From assembly GCF_003944705.1 (NCBI RefSeq), contig NZ_RWIS01000003.1:124001-188000 (forward strand): a stretch of DNA of 64,000 nt. The letters run 5' to 3'. The notes beneath the pieces are model-generated. The model worked only from the letters and a program-made list of their open reading frames with translations, was not told the DNA's origin and did not search any database. A program made the position numbers and the translations under genes. Below, in pieces: positions 9,284 through 16,967 of the stretch. The DNA is from Hymenobacter metallilatus (GTDB taxonomy: Bacteria; Bacteroidota; Bacteroidia; Cytophagales; Hymenobacteraceae). The stretch's first letter is position 1; every line of letters begins with the position of its first letter.

Positions 9284-9460
9284 TTGTAGAAACGCGACAC
9301 TTCGCGTTTCGCCCTTGCTAAGATAGTTTTTCCTGTCATTCCGACGGAGTAGGAACCGGGGTGTACCTCCTACTGCTTCACCCAGATTCCTCCTCCGTCG
9401 GAATGACAGTTCTAGCAAGCCGTCCTGACGACGAGGCGTAAAGTGTCGCGCCTCTGCAAC
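9284..9460. repeat. Nested double palindrome, GTAGARRCGCGACACTT and GTCATTCCGA types
   Basis: Three concentric inverted repeats share one centre. The outer arms are 9284-9310 and 9431-9460 (imperfect), the middle arms are CTTGCTA/TAGCAAG (9314-9320 and 9413-9419), and the inner arms of 23 bases (9333-9355 and 9387-9409) have one mismatch. The structure occupies the gap between the M28 peptidase gene and the FecA-like gene. It looks like one palindromic element inserted in another. Confidence 0.8.
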
Positions 9461-9496
9461 CGGCGGCAGCTGTTGGCGTCAGGGGTACAGCAGAAA

Positions 9497-9542
9497 CAAC
9501 AAGGCGCTGGCCGATGCCGATGCATCAGCCAGCGCCTTGTTG
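9497..9542 (-). terminator. Terminator of M28 peptidase gene
   Basis: Perfect 15-base arms (9497-9511 and 9528-9542) lie 15 bases after the stop codon of the peptidase gene. The tail read on the minus strand is T-rich. Confidence 0.75.
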
Positions 9543-9556
9543 CTGGGGGCTGCTAC

Positions 9557-11035
9557 TTACCGTTCCAGCTTGAAACCCGGCTCCCGGGCGGGCGGGGCGG
9601 GGCGGTTGGCCACGGCCCAGCCGGTGAGGTACATCCACTGGGTCATGCGCAGGAGTTTGGAATAGTTGATGCGGCTGGCTTCGTCCTTGGGCGTGTGGTA
9701 GTCGGAGTGCAGCCAGGAGGTGTACATCACGGCCGGAATGCCCAGGCGGGCGTAGGGCAGGTGGTCGGAGCGGAAGTACCAGCCCTCGGGGTGGGTGGCC
9801 TTGTCCCACTCGGTATCCAGCTTGAATTTCGGGCCCTGCTGGTTGGCGGCCAGGGCCAGGTTTACCAAATCCAGGGAGTTGCGGTGGGGCGGAGTGGAGC
9901 CCAGCAGCGCGGCCGAATCAGGGGCGTTGCGGCCCATCATTTCGGCGTTCAACACCGCTACAATGCTCTTCTGCGGCACGGTGGGCTTGGCCGAGTAGTA
10001 GCGGGAACCCAGCAGGCCCCGTTCCTCGGCCCCGTGAAACACGAACAGCGCCGAGCGGCGGGCTGGTTGCTGCTTATAGGCCCGCATAATAGCCAGCAGG
10101 GCCGCGCAGCCGGTGGCGTTGTCGTCGGCCCCGTTCCAGATGGAGTCGCCCTGCACCGCCTCACGCACCCCGTCGTGGTCCTGGTGGGTGCTGAAGAGCA
10201 CGTACTCGTTCTTGAGTTGGGCATCGGTGCCGGGTACAGTAGCCACAATGTTCACCGAAGGATACTGGAACGACTCGGTGCGCAAATCGGCGGTGAACTG
10301 CTGGCCGGCCTGCTGCACCCAGCTCAGGGCGCTGCTGGGCAGCAGCAGGGTAGGGGCGGTGGTCACGGCGGCCACGTTGGCGTCGCCGGGCAGGCCGTAG
10401 CGGCCCCGCTCGTAGGTGTGGCCCCAGTGCTCGTAAATGTTCTGGGCCCGGTCGTCGGATACGAACACCACGGCCACCGCCCCGGCCTTCAGCAGCTCCG
10501 CCGACTTATCGCGCAGCACCTGGCTCAGGTAGCGCCGAAAGCTCATGTCGGCCGCAGGCTGGCCGGAGAACAGCAGGGCCACGGCCTTGCCTTTGATGTC
10601 GGTTTTGGCCAGCTCGGCGGCCGTGCCGGTGCCCACGTACACCAGCGGGGCCTGCACGGCGTAGGTAGTGGGCGCAAATACCAGCGCATCGTGGTTGGGC
10701 CGCAGCTGGTGCGTGCCGATGCTCAGGCGGCTGGTTTTGGTGAGGCGGGTGCGCTGCAGGTTAAAGAACTGGAAGAAAGTGCCGTCGTCGCCGGCGGGCT
10801 GCAGGCCCAGGGCGCGCATCTTCTCGGCCAGCCACATACTGGCCCGCAGCTCATCCAGGGTGCCGCCCTCCCGGCCCCGGTACTTGTCGTCGGCCAAGGC
10901 AAACAGGTCGGCTTTGATATCAGCCTCCTTGATGGCGCTGAGGGCGTTGGCGGGTTTTTTCTGGGCCGGGGCTAGCAGGGGAGCCGCCGTCAGCAACCCA
11001 GCCAGCAGCAGCCGGCGAATGGATAGGTTGAGCAT
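9557..11035 (-). CDS. Exported M28-family zinc aminopeptidase
   Basis: The 492-residue protein has a signal peptide (MLNLSIRRLLLAGLLTAAPLLAPAQ). A PA-like insert (about 140-260) precedes the peptidase core. The core carries the M28 metal ligands and catalytic acids: STHQDHDG, NGADDNATGC, HGAEERGLLGS, LNAEMMGRN and FRSDHLPYARLGIPA. The order matches family members that remove N-terminal residues from peptides in the periplasm or outside the cell. With the S9 peptidase encoded just upstream on the same strand, it suggests an exported route for peptide degradation. The two genes are 155 bases apart with a terminator between them, so they are probably transcribed separately. Confidence 0.88.
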   Translation of the reverse strand: MLNLSIRRLLLAGLLTAAPLLAPAQKKPANALSAIKEADIKADLFALADDKYRGREGGTLDELRASMWLAEKMRALGLQPAGDDGTFFQFFNLQRTRLTKTSRLSIGTHQLRPNHDALVFAPTTYAVQAPLVYVGTGTAAELAKTDIKGKAVALLFSGQPAADMSFRRYLSQVLRDKSAELLKAGAVAVVFVSDDRAQNIYEHWGHTYERGRYGLPGDANVAAVTTAPTLLLPSSALSWVQQAGQQFTADLRTESFQYPSVNIVATVPGTDAQLKNEYVLFSTHQDHDGVREAVQGDSIWNGADDNATGCAALLAIMRAYKQQPARRSALFVFHGAEERGLLGSRYYSAKPTVPQKSIVAVLNAEMMGRNAPDSAALLGSTPPHRNSLDLVNLALAANQQGPKFKLDTEWDKATHPEGWYFRSDHLPYARLGIPAVMYTSWLHSDYHTPKDEASRINYSKLLRMTQWMYLTGWAVANRPAPPAREPGFKLER

Positions 11036-11150
11036 ATAGTTGGTTTCTCGCAGTGATTCGCAGTGGGATACGCAGTGGTTCGGGGTGGTCGTTCACTGCG
11101 AAACACTGCGCCAACCACCGCGCGCCACTGCGTGGAAAAGGAAAGCTACA

Positions 11151-11185
11151 CGAAAAAGCCCCGCCCACCAATGGTGGAGCGGGGC
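11151..11185 (-). terminator. Terminator of S9 peptidase gene
   Basis: A GC-rich hairpin with arms GCCCCGC... and ...GCGGGGC is followed on the minus strand by a run of Ts. It lies six bases after the S9 peptidase stop codon. Confidence 0.8.
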
Positions 11186-11190
11186 AAACC

Positions 11191-13401
11191 TTATTTCGTG
11201 GCTTCGGGCTTGAGCGTGCGGCCCAGCCACTCGAAGAATACCCGGTTCCACAGCACCGAGTTCTGGGGCTTGCCAATCCAGTGGCCTTCGTTGGGGAAGT
11301 ACAGGAAGCGGCTCGGGATACCGCGCAGCTGGGCCGTGCCGAAGGCTTCCATGCCTTGGCCCTCGGGTACCCGGAAATCCTTGCCACCGTGAATCACCAG
11401 GATGGGAGTATCCCAGTTTTTGGCAAACAACTGGGGGTTGAACTCCTGGTAGGTGCGGGCCACGCTGGCTTTACGATTAATCTGCGCTTGGACGTCTTTC
11501 ATCTTCGACTGCGCCACCAATGGATCGTTGTTGCCACTTTTATCTTCTATAGCATCCGCCATAGCATCAACAGCATCTTCTACCATGTCTGCCTTGTCTT
11601 CCTCACTCAACGGCTTGGTCGGCACTTCCCAAGGCGCGCCGCCCAAATCCTGCTTGGCGAAGAACATTTCCTCAGTGGTGGGGTACCAGCTGGTGAGGTT
11701 GTAGAGGCCGCAGTGGGCAATAAACGTCTTGAAGCGGCCCTCGTGCTTGCCGGCCAGCAGGTACACCGAGTAGCCACCGTAGCTGGCCCCCACGCAGCCC
11801 AGACGGGCCTTGTCCACGTAGGGCTCGGCACTCACGTTATCAATGGCCGAGAGGTAGTCCCGGATGGGCTGGCCACCCCAGTCGCCGGAAATGCTGTTGT
11901 TCCACTCCGTGCCGAAGCCGGGCAGGCCGCGGCGGTTGGGGGCCACCACAATGTAGCCGTTGGCCGCCAGCAGCTGGAAGTTCCAGCGGTACGAAAAGCT
12001 CTGGGTAATCGGGCTCTGGGGGCCGCCCTGGCAGTAGAGCAACGCCGGGTATTTCTTGGCCGGGTCGAAGTCGGGCGGATAGATAATGTACACCTGCATC
12101 TGCTTACCGTCGGTGGTCTTCACCCAACGGGCTTCGGTTTTGCCGGTTTTTACGCCGGCCAGCTCCTGCTCGTTGATGGTCGTCAGGGCCGTTTCGCGGC
12201 CGGTTTTCAGGTCCACGCGCACTAAATCGGCGGGCGTAGCCTGGGTGGTTTTGCTCACGATGGCCACGCCGGGGCCGGCCAGCTCGAAGCTGTTATAGTT
12301 GAACGCGCCTTTGCTGAGCTGCTGCACCTTGCCGCCCTTGGCAGGCACGCTGAACAGCTGCTCGGTGCCTTCCAGCGGGCTCACGAAGTACAGCGTTTTG
12401 CCATCAGGGCTCCAGCGCACATTGGCCGCGCTCTGCTCCGAGCCCTTGGTTACGTCCTCGCGCTTCTTGGTTTTGAAGTCATACACCACCACGCCGTTGC
12501 GGTCCGATTCAAAGCCTGGCGTGGCCATGCTCAGCCAAGCCACCTTCGAGCCGTCGGGCGAAAAAACGGGCTCCGTATCGTAGCCGCCCAGGCCCTCGCT
12601 CAGGTTCTGGGTCTGGCCGGTGCGCACGTCGTAGAGGTAGATATCAGAGTTGGTGCTTTCGGCTTCGGCCTTGCCCGTGAGCTTGCGCGAGGTATAAGCC
12701 AGCCGGTACCCGTCGGGCGCGAAGTTGAGCTGCTCGGAGCCGCCCAGCGGCTGCAGCGGCGAGTCGAACTTCTCCCCGGCCATTATATCCTTGCCGTAGC
12801 CGGTGGGCTTGCCATCGTCCCCTACGGGCTGGAAGAACACGTGCGAGGCCTTATAGTCGTCCCACACGTTCCAGTGGCGGTAGTTCAGGTCGTCGATGAT
12901 TTTGGCGTCGGCCTTGGGTAGATCGGGGTACCAGTCCTGCACCGATTTGCCGGTTTTCACATCCTGGGTGTAGAGCACGAAGTTGGCTTTGGGGGCCAGC
13001 TTCAAATTGCTCAGGCCCTCGTCGGGGAATTGGCTCAGCAGCTGCTTGCCCGAGCCATCGGTATTCATTACGTACAGCTGGTCGGTGCCACTTTCCCCGC
13101 TCAAAAAGGTCAGCTTGCCATCGGGCCGCCAGTTCAGGGTGTTTTCGGAAACGGCGGGCGTGTTGGTGAGCTGCTTGGCCGCACCGCCGGCCACGGGTAC
13201 CAGCCAGATGTCGGACTGGCCCTTGTTATCGGCCAGGTTGTAGCGCGTCACGGTATAGGCCACCATTTTGCGGTCCGGCGACACCTGCATTTCGCCCAGG
13301 CGGCCCAGCTTCCAGAGCAGCTCGGGCGTGTACACGCTGCCGGTTTGGGCAGCGGCGGCCAGCGGCAGCAGCGCCAGCGCAGTCAATAGGTTTCGTTTCA
13401 T
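11191..13401 (-). CDS. Exported S9-family prolyl oligopeptidase
   Basis: The protein is 736 residues from the ATG at 13401. The signal peptide MKRNLLTALALLPLAAAAQ begins exactly there, so the longer frame reaching to 13545 is not used. An N-terminal beta-propeller contains repeated WD40-like 'FSPDGSKVAW' blades. The C-terminal alpha/beta-hydrolase domain carries the GASYGGY nucleophile (Ser about 540), the Asp in HGGKDFRVP and the His in NEGHWI. This matches dipeptidyl-peptidase or acylaminoacyl-peptidase enzymes acting on short peptides in the periplasm. A short lysine- and acid-rich insert lies between the nucleophile and the Asp. Transcription probably starts at a -7 box at 13481-13474. 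Confidence 0.9.
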   Translation of the reverse strand: MKRNLLTALALLPLAAAAQTGSVYTPELLWKLGRLGEMQVSPDRKMVAYTVTRYNLADNKGQSDIWLVPVAGGAAKQLTNTPAVSENTLNWRPDGKLTFLSGESGTDQLYVMNTDGSGKQLLSQFPDEGLSNLKLAPKANFVLYTQDVKTGKSVQDWYPDLPKADAKIIDDLNYRHWNVWDDYKASHVFFQPVGDDGKPTGYGKDIMAGEKFDSPLQPLGGSEQLNFAPDGYRLAYTSRKLTGKAEAESTNSDIYLYDVRTGQTQNLSEGLGGYDTEPVFSPDGSKVAWLSMATPGFESDRNGVVVYDFKTKKREDVTKGSEQSAANVRWSPDGKTLYFVSPLEGTEQLFSVPAKGGKVQQLSKGAFNYNSFELAGPGVAIVSKTTQATPADLVRVDLKTGRETALTTINEQELAGVKTGKTEARWVKTTDGKQMQVYIIYPPDFDPAKKYPALLYCQGGPQSPITQSFSYRWNFQLLAANGYIVVAPNRRGLPGFGTEWNNSISGDWGGQPIRDYLSAIDNVSAEPYVDKARLGCVGASYGGYSVYLLAGKHEGRFKTFIAHCGLYNLTSWYPTTEEMFFAKQDLGGAPWEVPTKPLSEEDKADMVEDAVDAMADAIEDKSGNNDPLVAQSKMKDVQAQINRKASVARTYQEFNPQLFAKNWDTPILVIHGGKDFRVPEGQGMEAFGTAQLRGIPSRFLYFPNEGHWIGKPQNSVLWNRVFFEWLGRTLKPEATK

Positions 13402-13473
13402 GTAGCGCATGCTGTAGCTTGCGAAAAAAGAATAGGTAGTGCGAGCGGCGGCCCGCTGCGGTGGGAGGGAAGA

Positions 13474-13481
13474 CAAATGTA
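13474..13481 (-). promoter_or_regulatory. Promoter -7 box (TACATTTG) of S9 peptidase gene
   Basis: This TAnnTTTG match on the minus strand lies 73 bases from the chosen ATG at 13401, which supports that start over the longer frame. Confidence 0.5.
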
Positions 13482-13553
13482 CTCCTTCCGGTTCAGCTGC
13501 CTGCCTCGAAAGCAACGACTGTTCGCTTACCGTCAGTACCAGCACGCACCCTT

Positions 13554-14465
13554 ATGCCCGATTTCCGACTTCGCGTGTTTCAGGCGGTGGCCCGGCACCT
13601 AAGCTTTACCCGGGCAGCCCAGGAGCTGTACATCACTCAGCCCGCCATTACCAAGCACATCCGGGAGCTGGAGCGCACCTACGGGCAGCGGCTGTTTGAG
13701 CGCCGCGGCAACCGCATCAGCCTCACTGAGGCCGGGGCCCTGCTGCTCCGCCACGCCGACGAAGTGGAACAGCTCCACCAGCACCTCACCGAGCAACTGC
13801 ACAACCTGCACGGGGAGGCGGCCGGCCGCCTGCGTCTGGGCGCCAGCACCACCATCAGCCAGTACGTGCTGCCCGCCATCCTGCCCGGGTTTCAGCAACG
13901 CTACCCGCAGGTGGAGCTGACGCTGCTCAACGGCAACTCCGAGCAGATTGCCGAGGCGCTGCTGGCCGGCCAGCTCGATTTGGGCTTTGTGGAAGGCCGC
14001 TCCAAAAGCCGGGACCTGCACTACGAGCCGCTGCTGGATGATGAGTTGATTGCCGTGCGCCAGGCCACTCCAGCTGGTCCACCCGCGCAGCCCCTGCCAT
14101 TGGCCGAGGCGCTGGCCCACCCGCTGGTGCTGCGGGAGCGGGGCTCAGGCACGCTGGAGGTGCTGGAGTTTGCGTTGCGAGAGCGGGGTATCCGGCTGGC
14201 CAGCCTGTCGGTAGCTTTCTATTTCGATAATACCGAGGCCATCAAAACCTACCTGGAGGCCGCCCCCCAGGCGCTGGGCTTCGTTTCGAGGCGGGCTCTT
14301 ACGCGGGAGCTGGCGGCGGGGCTGCTGGAGGAAGTACCCATTGCGGGGCTGCAGCTGCAGCGGCAGTTTGAAAGCCTCTGGATTCAGGGCCAGCCGCTGC
14401 CACGGCCCGCCGAGCGGTTTCTGCGCTACATCCAGCAAGTTATAACTTTAGGTAATAACGCATAA
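13554..14465 (+). CDS. LysR-family regulator, YeiE-like
   Basis: The protein is 303 residues from the ATG at 13554. The N-terminal winged helix-turn-helix is plain: FQAVARHLSFTRAAQELYIT followed by QPAITKHIRELERTYGQRLFER. A CysB/YeiE-type effector-binding domain follows (about 90-300, LRLGASTTISQYVLPAILPGF). The frame open from 13461 adds a non-conserved stretch and is not preferred. The next gene, 69 bases downstream, encodes a YeiH-family transporter. A LysR gene beside a yeiH gene is also the arrangement in enteric bacteria (yeiE-yeiH), so it probably controls that gene and perhaps its own. In those species the regulator has been linked to sulfite, and the ligand here is not known. Confidence 0.85.
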   Translation: MPDFRLRVFQAVARHLSFTRAAQELYITQPAITKHIRELERTYGQRLFERRGNRISLTEAGALLLRHADEVEQLHQHLTEQLHNLHGEAAGRLRLGASTTISQYVLPAILPGFQQRYPQVELTLLNGNSEQIAEALLAGQLDLGFVEGRSKSRDLHYEPLLDDELIAVRQATPAGPPAQPLPLAEALAHPLVLRERGSGTLEVLEFALRERGIRLASLSVAFYFDNTEAIKTYLEAAPQALGFVSRRALTRELAAGLLEEVPIAGLQLQRQFESLWIQGQPLPRPAERFLRYIQQVITLGNNA

Positions 14466-14499
14466 CTATTTTAGATTATTATGAGGCTTGGTGGGGCCG

Positions 14500-14507
14500 T
14501 ACTTTTG
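14500..14507 (+). promoter_or_regulatory. Promoter -7 box (TACTTTTG) of yeiH-like gene
   Basis: This perfect TAnnTTTG match lies 28 bases before the start of the transporter gene. It gives the transporter its own promoter, close to the end of the LysR gene, where the regulator could act. Confidence 0.6.
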
Positions 14508-14534
14508 GGTTGAAGCACCCACTTCAGCCCACCC

Positions 14535-15527
14535 ATGAAAACCGCCCTGCCCGCCCCGCCCCGCGCTGCAGCGCCTACCGCTGTTGCCACCATTGCCCAC
14601 CCCGATAAGCAGTGGCTCTCCCGTGCCGTATTTGCGGTGTTTCTGGTATTTTGCCTCACGCCCTGGGCCTCGCCGCCCGTGGCGCTGGCGCTGGGCCTGG
14701 TGCTGGCTCAAACGGTGGGCAATCCGTTTCCGAGCTTTACCAAAACGTACACGGCCAAGCTGCTGCAGTATTCCGTTATCGGGCTCGGCTTTGGCATGAA
14801 TGCGTACTCGGCGGTGCAGGCCGGTCGGCAGGGCATCCTGTTCACGGTTTGTTCCATTTTCGGTACGCTGCTGCTGGGTTACGTGGCCGGGCGCTGGCTG
14901 AAGCTGGGGCGTCACCTCACCCACCTCATTTCCTGCGGCACTGCTATTTGCGGCGGTTCGGCCATTGCGGCGGTGGGGCCGGTAGTACGCGCCAAGGATG
15001 AGGAAATGTCGGTGGCGCTGGCCACGGTGTTCGTGCTGAATGCGTTGGCGCTGTTCCTTTTTCCGGCCGTTGGGCACGCCTTCAACCTCTCGCAGCAGCA
15101 GTTCGGGCTATGGTGCGCCATTGCCATTCATGATACTTCCTCAGTAGTGGGAGCCGCCGCTGCCTACGGCAAGGAGGCACTGGATATTGCCACCACCGTG
15201 AAGCTGGCCCGCGCCCTCTGGATTATTCCAGTGGCGCTGGGTACGGCTCTGGCCTTCCGGCAGAAGGACGTGAAGGTGAAAATTCCCTGGTTTATTGTGG
15301 GTTTCATTGGGGCCATGCTGCTCAATACCTACGTGCTGGCTACGCACTATGTGGGCCCCTGGCTGGTGCAGGCGGCCCGGCTGGGCCTTACCGTTACGCT
15401 GTTCTTTATCGGGGCCGGACTTTCCCTGAACGCCATTAAATCAGTAGGGGCGAAGCCGTTTGGCTTGGGCGTGCTGCTGTGGCTGGTTATTTCATCGGTG
15501 TCCCTGTACGTTATTCTGCACACGTAG
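14535..15527 (+). CDS. YeiH-family putative anion exporter (UPF0324)
   Basis: The 330-residue polytopic protein has about nine to ten transmembrane helices. It shows the family core LISCGTAICGGSAIAAVGPV, the NALALFLFPAVGHAF helix and the AIHDTSSVVGAAAAYG motif, which together identify the Cons_hypoth698/YeiH family of putative sulfate or sulfite exporters. The inner membrane is its expected location. The adjacent LysR gene and the separate promoter support regulated expression in response to a small ligand. The substrate is inferred from the family only. Confidence 0.88.
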   Translation: MKTALPAPPRAAAPTAVATIAHPDKQWLSRAVFAVFLVFCLTPWASPPVALALGLVLAQTVGNPFPSFTKTYTAKLLQYSVIGLGFGMNAYSAVQAGRQGILFTVCSIFGTLLLGYVAGRWLKLGRHLTHLISCGTAICGGSAIAAVGPVVRAKDEEMSVALATVFVLNALALFLFPAVGHAFNLSQQQFGLWCAIAIHDTSSVVGAAAAYGKEALDIATTVKLARALWIIPVALGTALAFRQKDVKVKIPWFIVGFIGAMLLNTYVLATHYVGPWLVQAARLGLTVTLFFIGAGLSLNAIKSVGAKPFGLGVLLWLVISSVSLYVILHT

Positions 15528-15544
15528 AGCCAGGCCATACGCCA

Positions 15545-15589
15545 AACCAGAACAGCCCTGCCGGACACTCCGGCAGGGCTGTTCTGGTT
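15545..15589. terminator. Bidirectional terminator
   Basis: Perfect 20-base arms (15545-15564 and 15570-15589) enclose a 5-base loop between the yeiH-like gene and the convergent small gene. The T-tract is weak, but the stem is long. Confidence 0.75.
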
Positions 15590-15601
15590 GATGCATTCAG
15601 G

Positions 15602-15778
15602 TTAGTTCTTGCGGCCCGAGCCGCTTTTCTTCCCGCCACCGTCTTGTTTGTTGACGGTGGCCCAGGCGCGTTTTTCGGCTTCTTCTTCCGAAACGCCGCG
15701 CTTCTCGTAGCTCTCTTCAATGTGCTCAGCCTGCCGTTTCTGCTTGTCGGTGTAGGCCGATTTATCTCCCTGTGGCAT
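15602..15778 (-). CDS. Small basic protein, 'plasmid stabilization'-type
   Basis: The 58-residue product reads MPQGDKSAYTDKQKRQAEH, then IEESYEKRGVSEEEAEKRAW, then ATVNKQDGGGKKSGSGRKN. The pattern GDKS-YTDKQKRQAEHIEE-YE-RGVS-EEAE-RAWATVN is the recognisable small family often labelled plasmid stabilization protein, although no plasmid role is established. It is helical and highly charged, with no signal or membrane segment, so it is cytoplasmic, and its C-terminus is Gly/Lys-rich. It is convergent with the transporter gene and shares its terminator. A housekeeping or stress role is possible but not shown. Confidence 0.8.
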   Translation of the reverse strand: MPQGDKSAYTDKQKRQAEHIEESYEKRGVSEEEAEKRAWATVNKQDGGGKKSGSGRKN

Positions 15779-15884
15779 GATGCGAGTCAGGTGAAAGGTG
15801 AAACATAGAGGATACTACCCGGCAATACGCGGGCCCGCCGAGGGTGTTATGCTGAGCTTGCGGGCGGGGTTGCGGGCAGCTGCG

Positions 15885-15892
15885 TATCTTCG
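15885..15892 (+). promoter_or_regulatory. Promoter -7 box (TATCTTCG)
   Basis: This TAnnTTYG match lies 27 bases before the small hypothetical gene at 15919. Confidence 0.4.
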
Positions 15893-15918
15893 TCCCGCTC
15901 ATTTATCCCGCTTCTGCT

Positions 15919-16164
15919 ATGCGTCAGCTCGCCATTATTCCTCATCCGGAGGCCAAAATCACTTTGTTCAGCTGGAACGGGAAATACCTGATCAAGCTGG
16001 AGAAAGGCTCGTTGGAACAAACCTACAAAGTGAGTGAGCTGGACCTGACCAGCGAAGCCGATGTGCATCTGCTGCTCGACGAGGAATTTATTGGGTCGGC
16101 CGTGCAGCGGTTCCGGTTAATGCAGCAGGACCTACAGGCGGCCTTTGACCGGCATGGTATCTGA
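15919..16164 (+). CDS. Small conserved-type hypothetical protein
   Basis: The 81-residue protein lacks signal or membrane segments. It opens MRQLAIIPHPEAKITLFSWN, followed by KYLIKLEKGSLEQTYKVSEL, a beta-rich start that leads into an acidic helix ending in LMQQDLQAAFDRHGI. The mix of regular secondary structure, a promoter-like box upstream and codon use like its neighbours supports a real gene. Function not recognised. The next gene begins 39 bases later and could be co-transcribed. Confidence 0.75.
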   Translation: MRQLAIIPHPEAKITLFSWNGKYLIKLEKGSLEQTYKVSELDLTSEADVHLLLDEEFIGSAVQRFRLMQQDLQAAFDRHGI

Positions 16165-16202
16165 TATGCTTTGGAGACTCTCATTCTAACTCTTCCACGC
16201 AC

Positions 16203-16928
16203 ATGAAACAGTTCTCCTTTTTTCTGCTCACCCTTGTTGCTCTGCTGGCCTCATTGCCCACCCGGGCCCAACTCTATGAGGTGCGCAGCAGCAGCGTCAA
16301 CTTCGAGAAAAAAGAGCGGGAGGCCTTTAAAGTACAGATTGACGGCACCGCTCAATGGACGCGCGACTTCTGGCAGAGCTGGCTCAAAGACACCTACAAC
16401 ATCAGGCTGAAGGGAGATGGAGTGTTTGGCGTAGGTAAAAAAGATGTGCTGGCGGCTAAGCAGGTACCCATGTCCAGCATCAGCGGCAAGTTACTGGACC
16501 TGTACTCCACCGTTACAGCCCCGTCCGATACGGTGGCCGAGCTGTCGGTGTGGGCCGCTATGGGGCCCGATTCGTTTTTGTCGGCGGCCGGCACTCCCTC
16601 GGAATTCAGCTCCCTGCGCAACATTGTGCAGAGCTTTGCTGCCGCTGCCCGCCTGAAAGCCTACCGTGAGCAGATTGCCGAAGCTGAAAAGCAGGTGGCC
16701 GCGGCTGAAAAAGAGAAAGATAAGCTGGAGAAGGAGCGGGTGAGCCTGGCCGCCAACACCAAAGCCAACCTGGAGAAAATCGAGCAGCTCAAAAAGCAAA
16801 ATATCGACAACAAGCTCAAATCGGCCGAAGACTCGGTGAAGCTGCTCGACAACGTGCGCCTGCGGGAAGTACGTAAACAGCAACTGGAGCGGCGCCGTGC
16901 CCGTCTCACCAACCTCGACCGTAAATAA
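16203..16928 (+). CDS. Exported coiled-coil hypothetical protein
   Basis: The 241-residue protein has a signal peptide (MKQFSFFLLTLVALLASLPTRAQ). A globular part (about 24-145) is followed by a long charged helix (about 150-240) with heptad-like AEKQVAAAEKEKDKLEKE and EKIEQLKKQN stretches, a likely coiled coil. It ends in a very basic tail. No enzyme motif is seen. It precedes a SHOCT/transmembrane protein by 39 bases on the same strand, so the two may form a small envelope unit. The function is unknown. Confidence 0.75.
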   Translation: MKQFSFFLLTLVALLASLPTRAQLYEVRSSSVNFEKKEREAFKVQIDGTAQWTRDFWQSWLKDTYNIRLKGDGVFGVGKKDVLAAKQVPMSSISGKLLDLYSTVTAPSDTVAELSVWAAMGPDSFLSAAGTPSEFSSLRNIVQSFAAAARLKAYREQIAEAEKQVAAAEKEKDKLEKERVSLAANTKANLEKIEQLKKQNIDNKLKSAEDSVKLLDNVRLREVRKQQLERRRARLTNLDRK

Positions 16929-16967
16929 CGCGCCTCCCGCCTCCCTTTCGGGCGGCTTTCCCAACCC

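Noticed and set aside
13402..13545. An upstream extension of the S9 peptidase frame
   Set aside because: A signal peptide starts at 13401, and a promoter box lies inside the extension.
15602..15778. A plasmid or toxin-antitoxin locus suggested by the 'plasmid stabilization' label
   Set aside because: The label is historical. No partner toxin, replication or partition gene is in the region.
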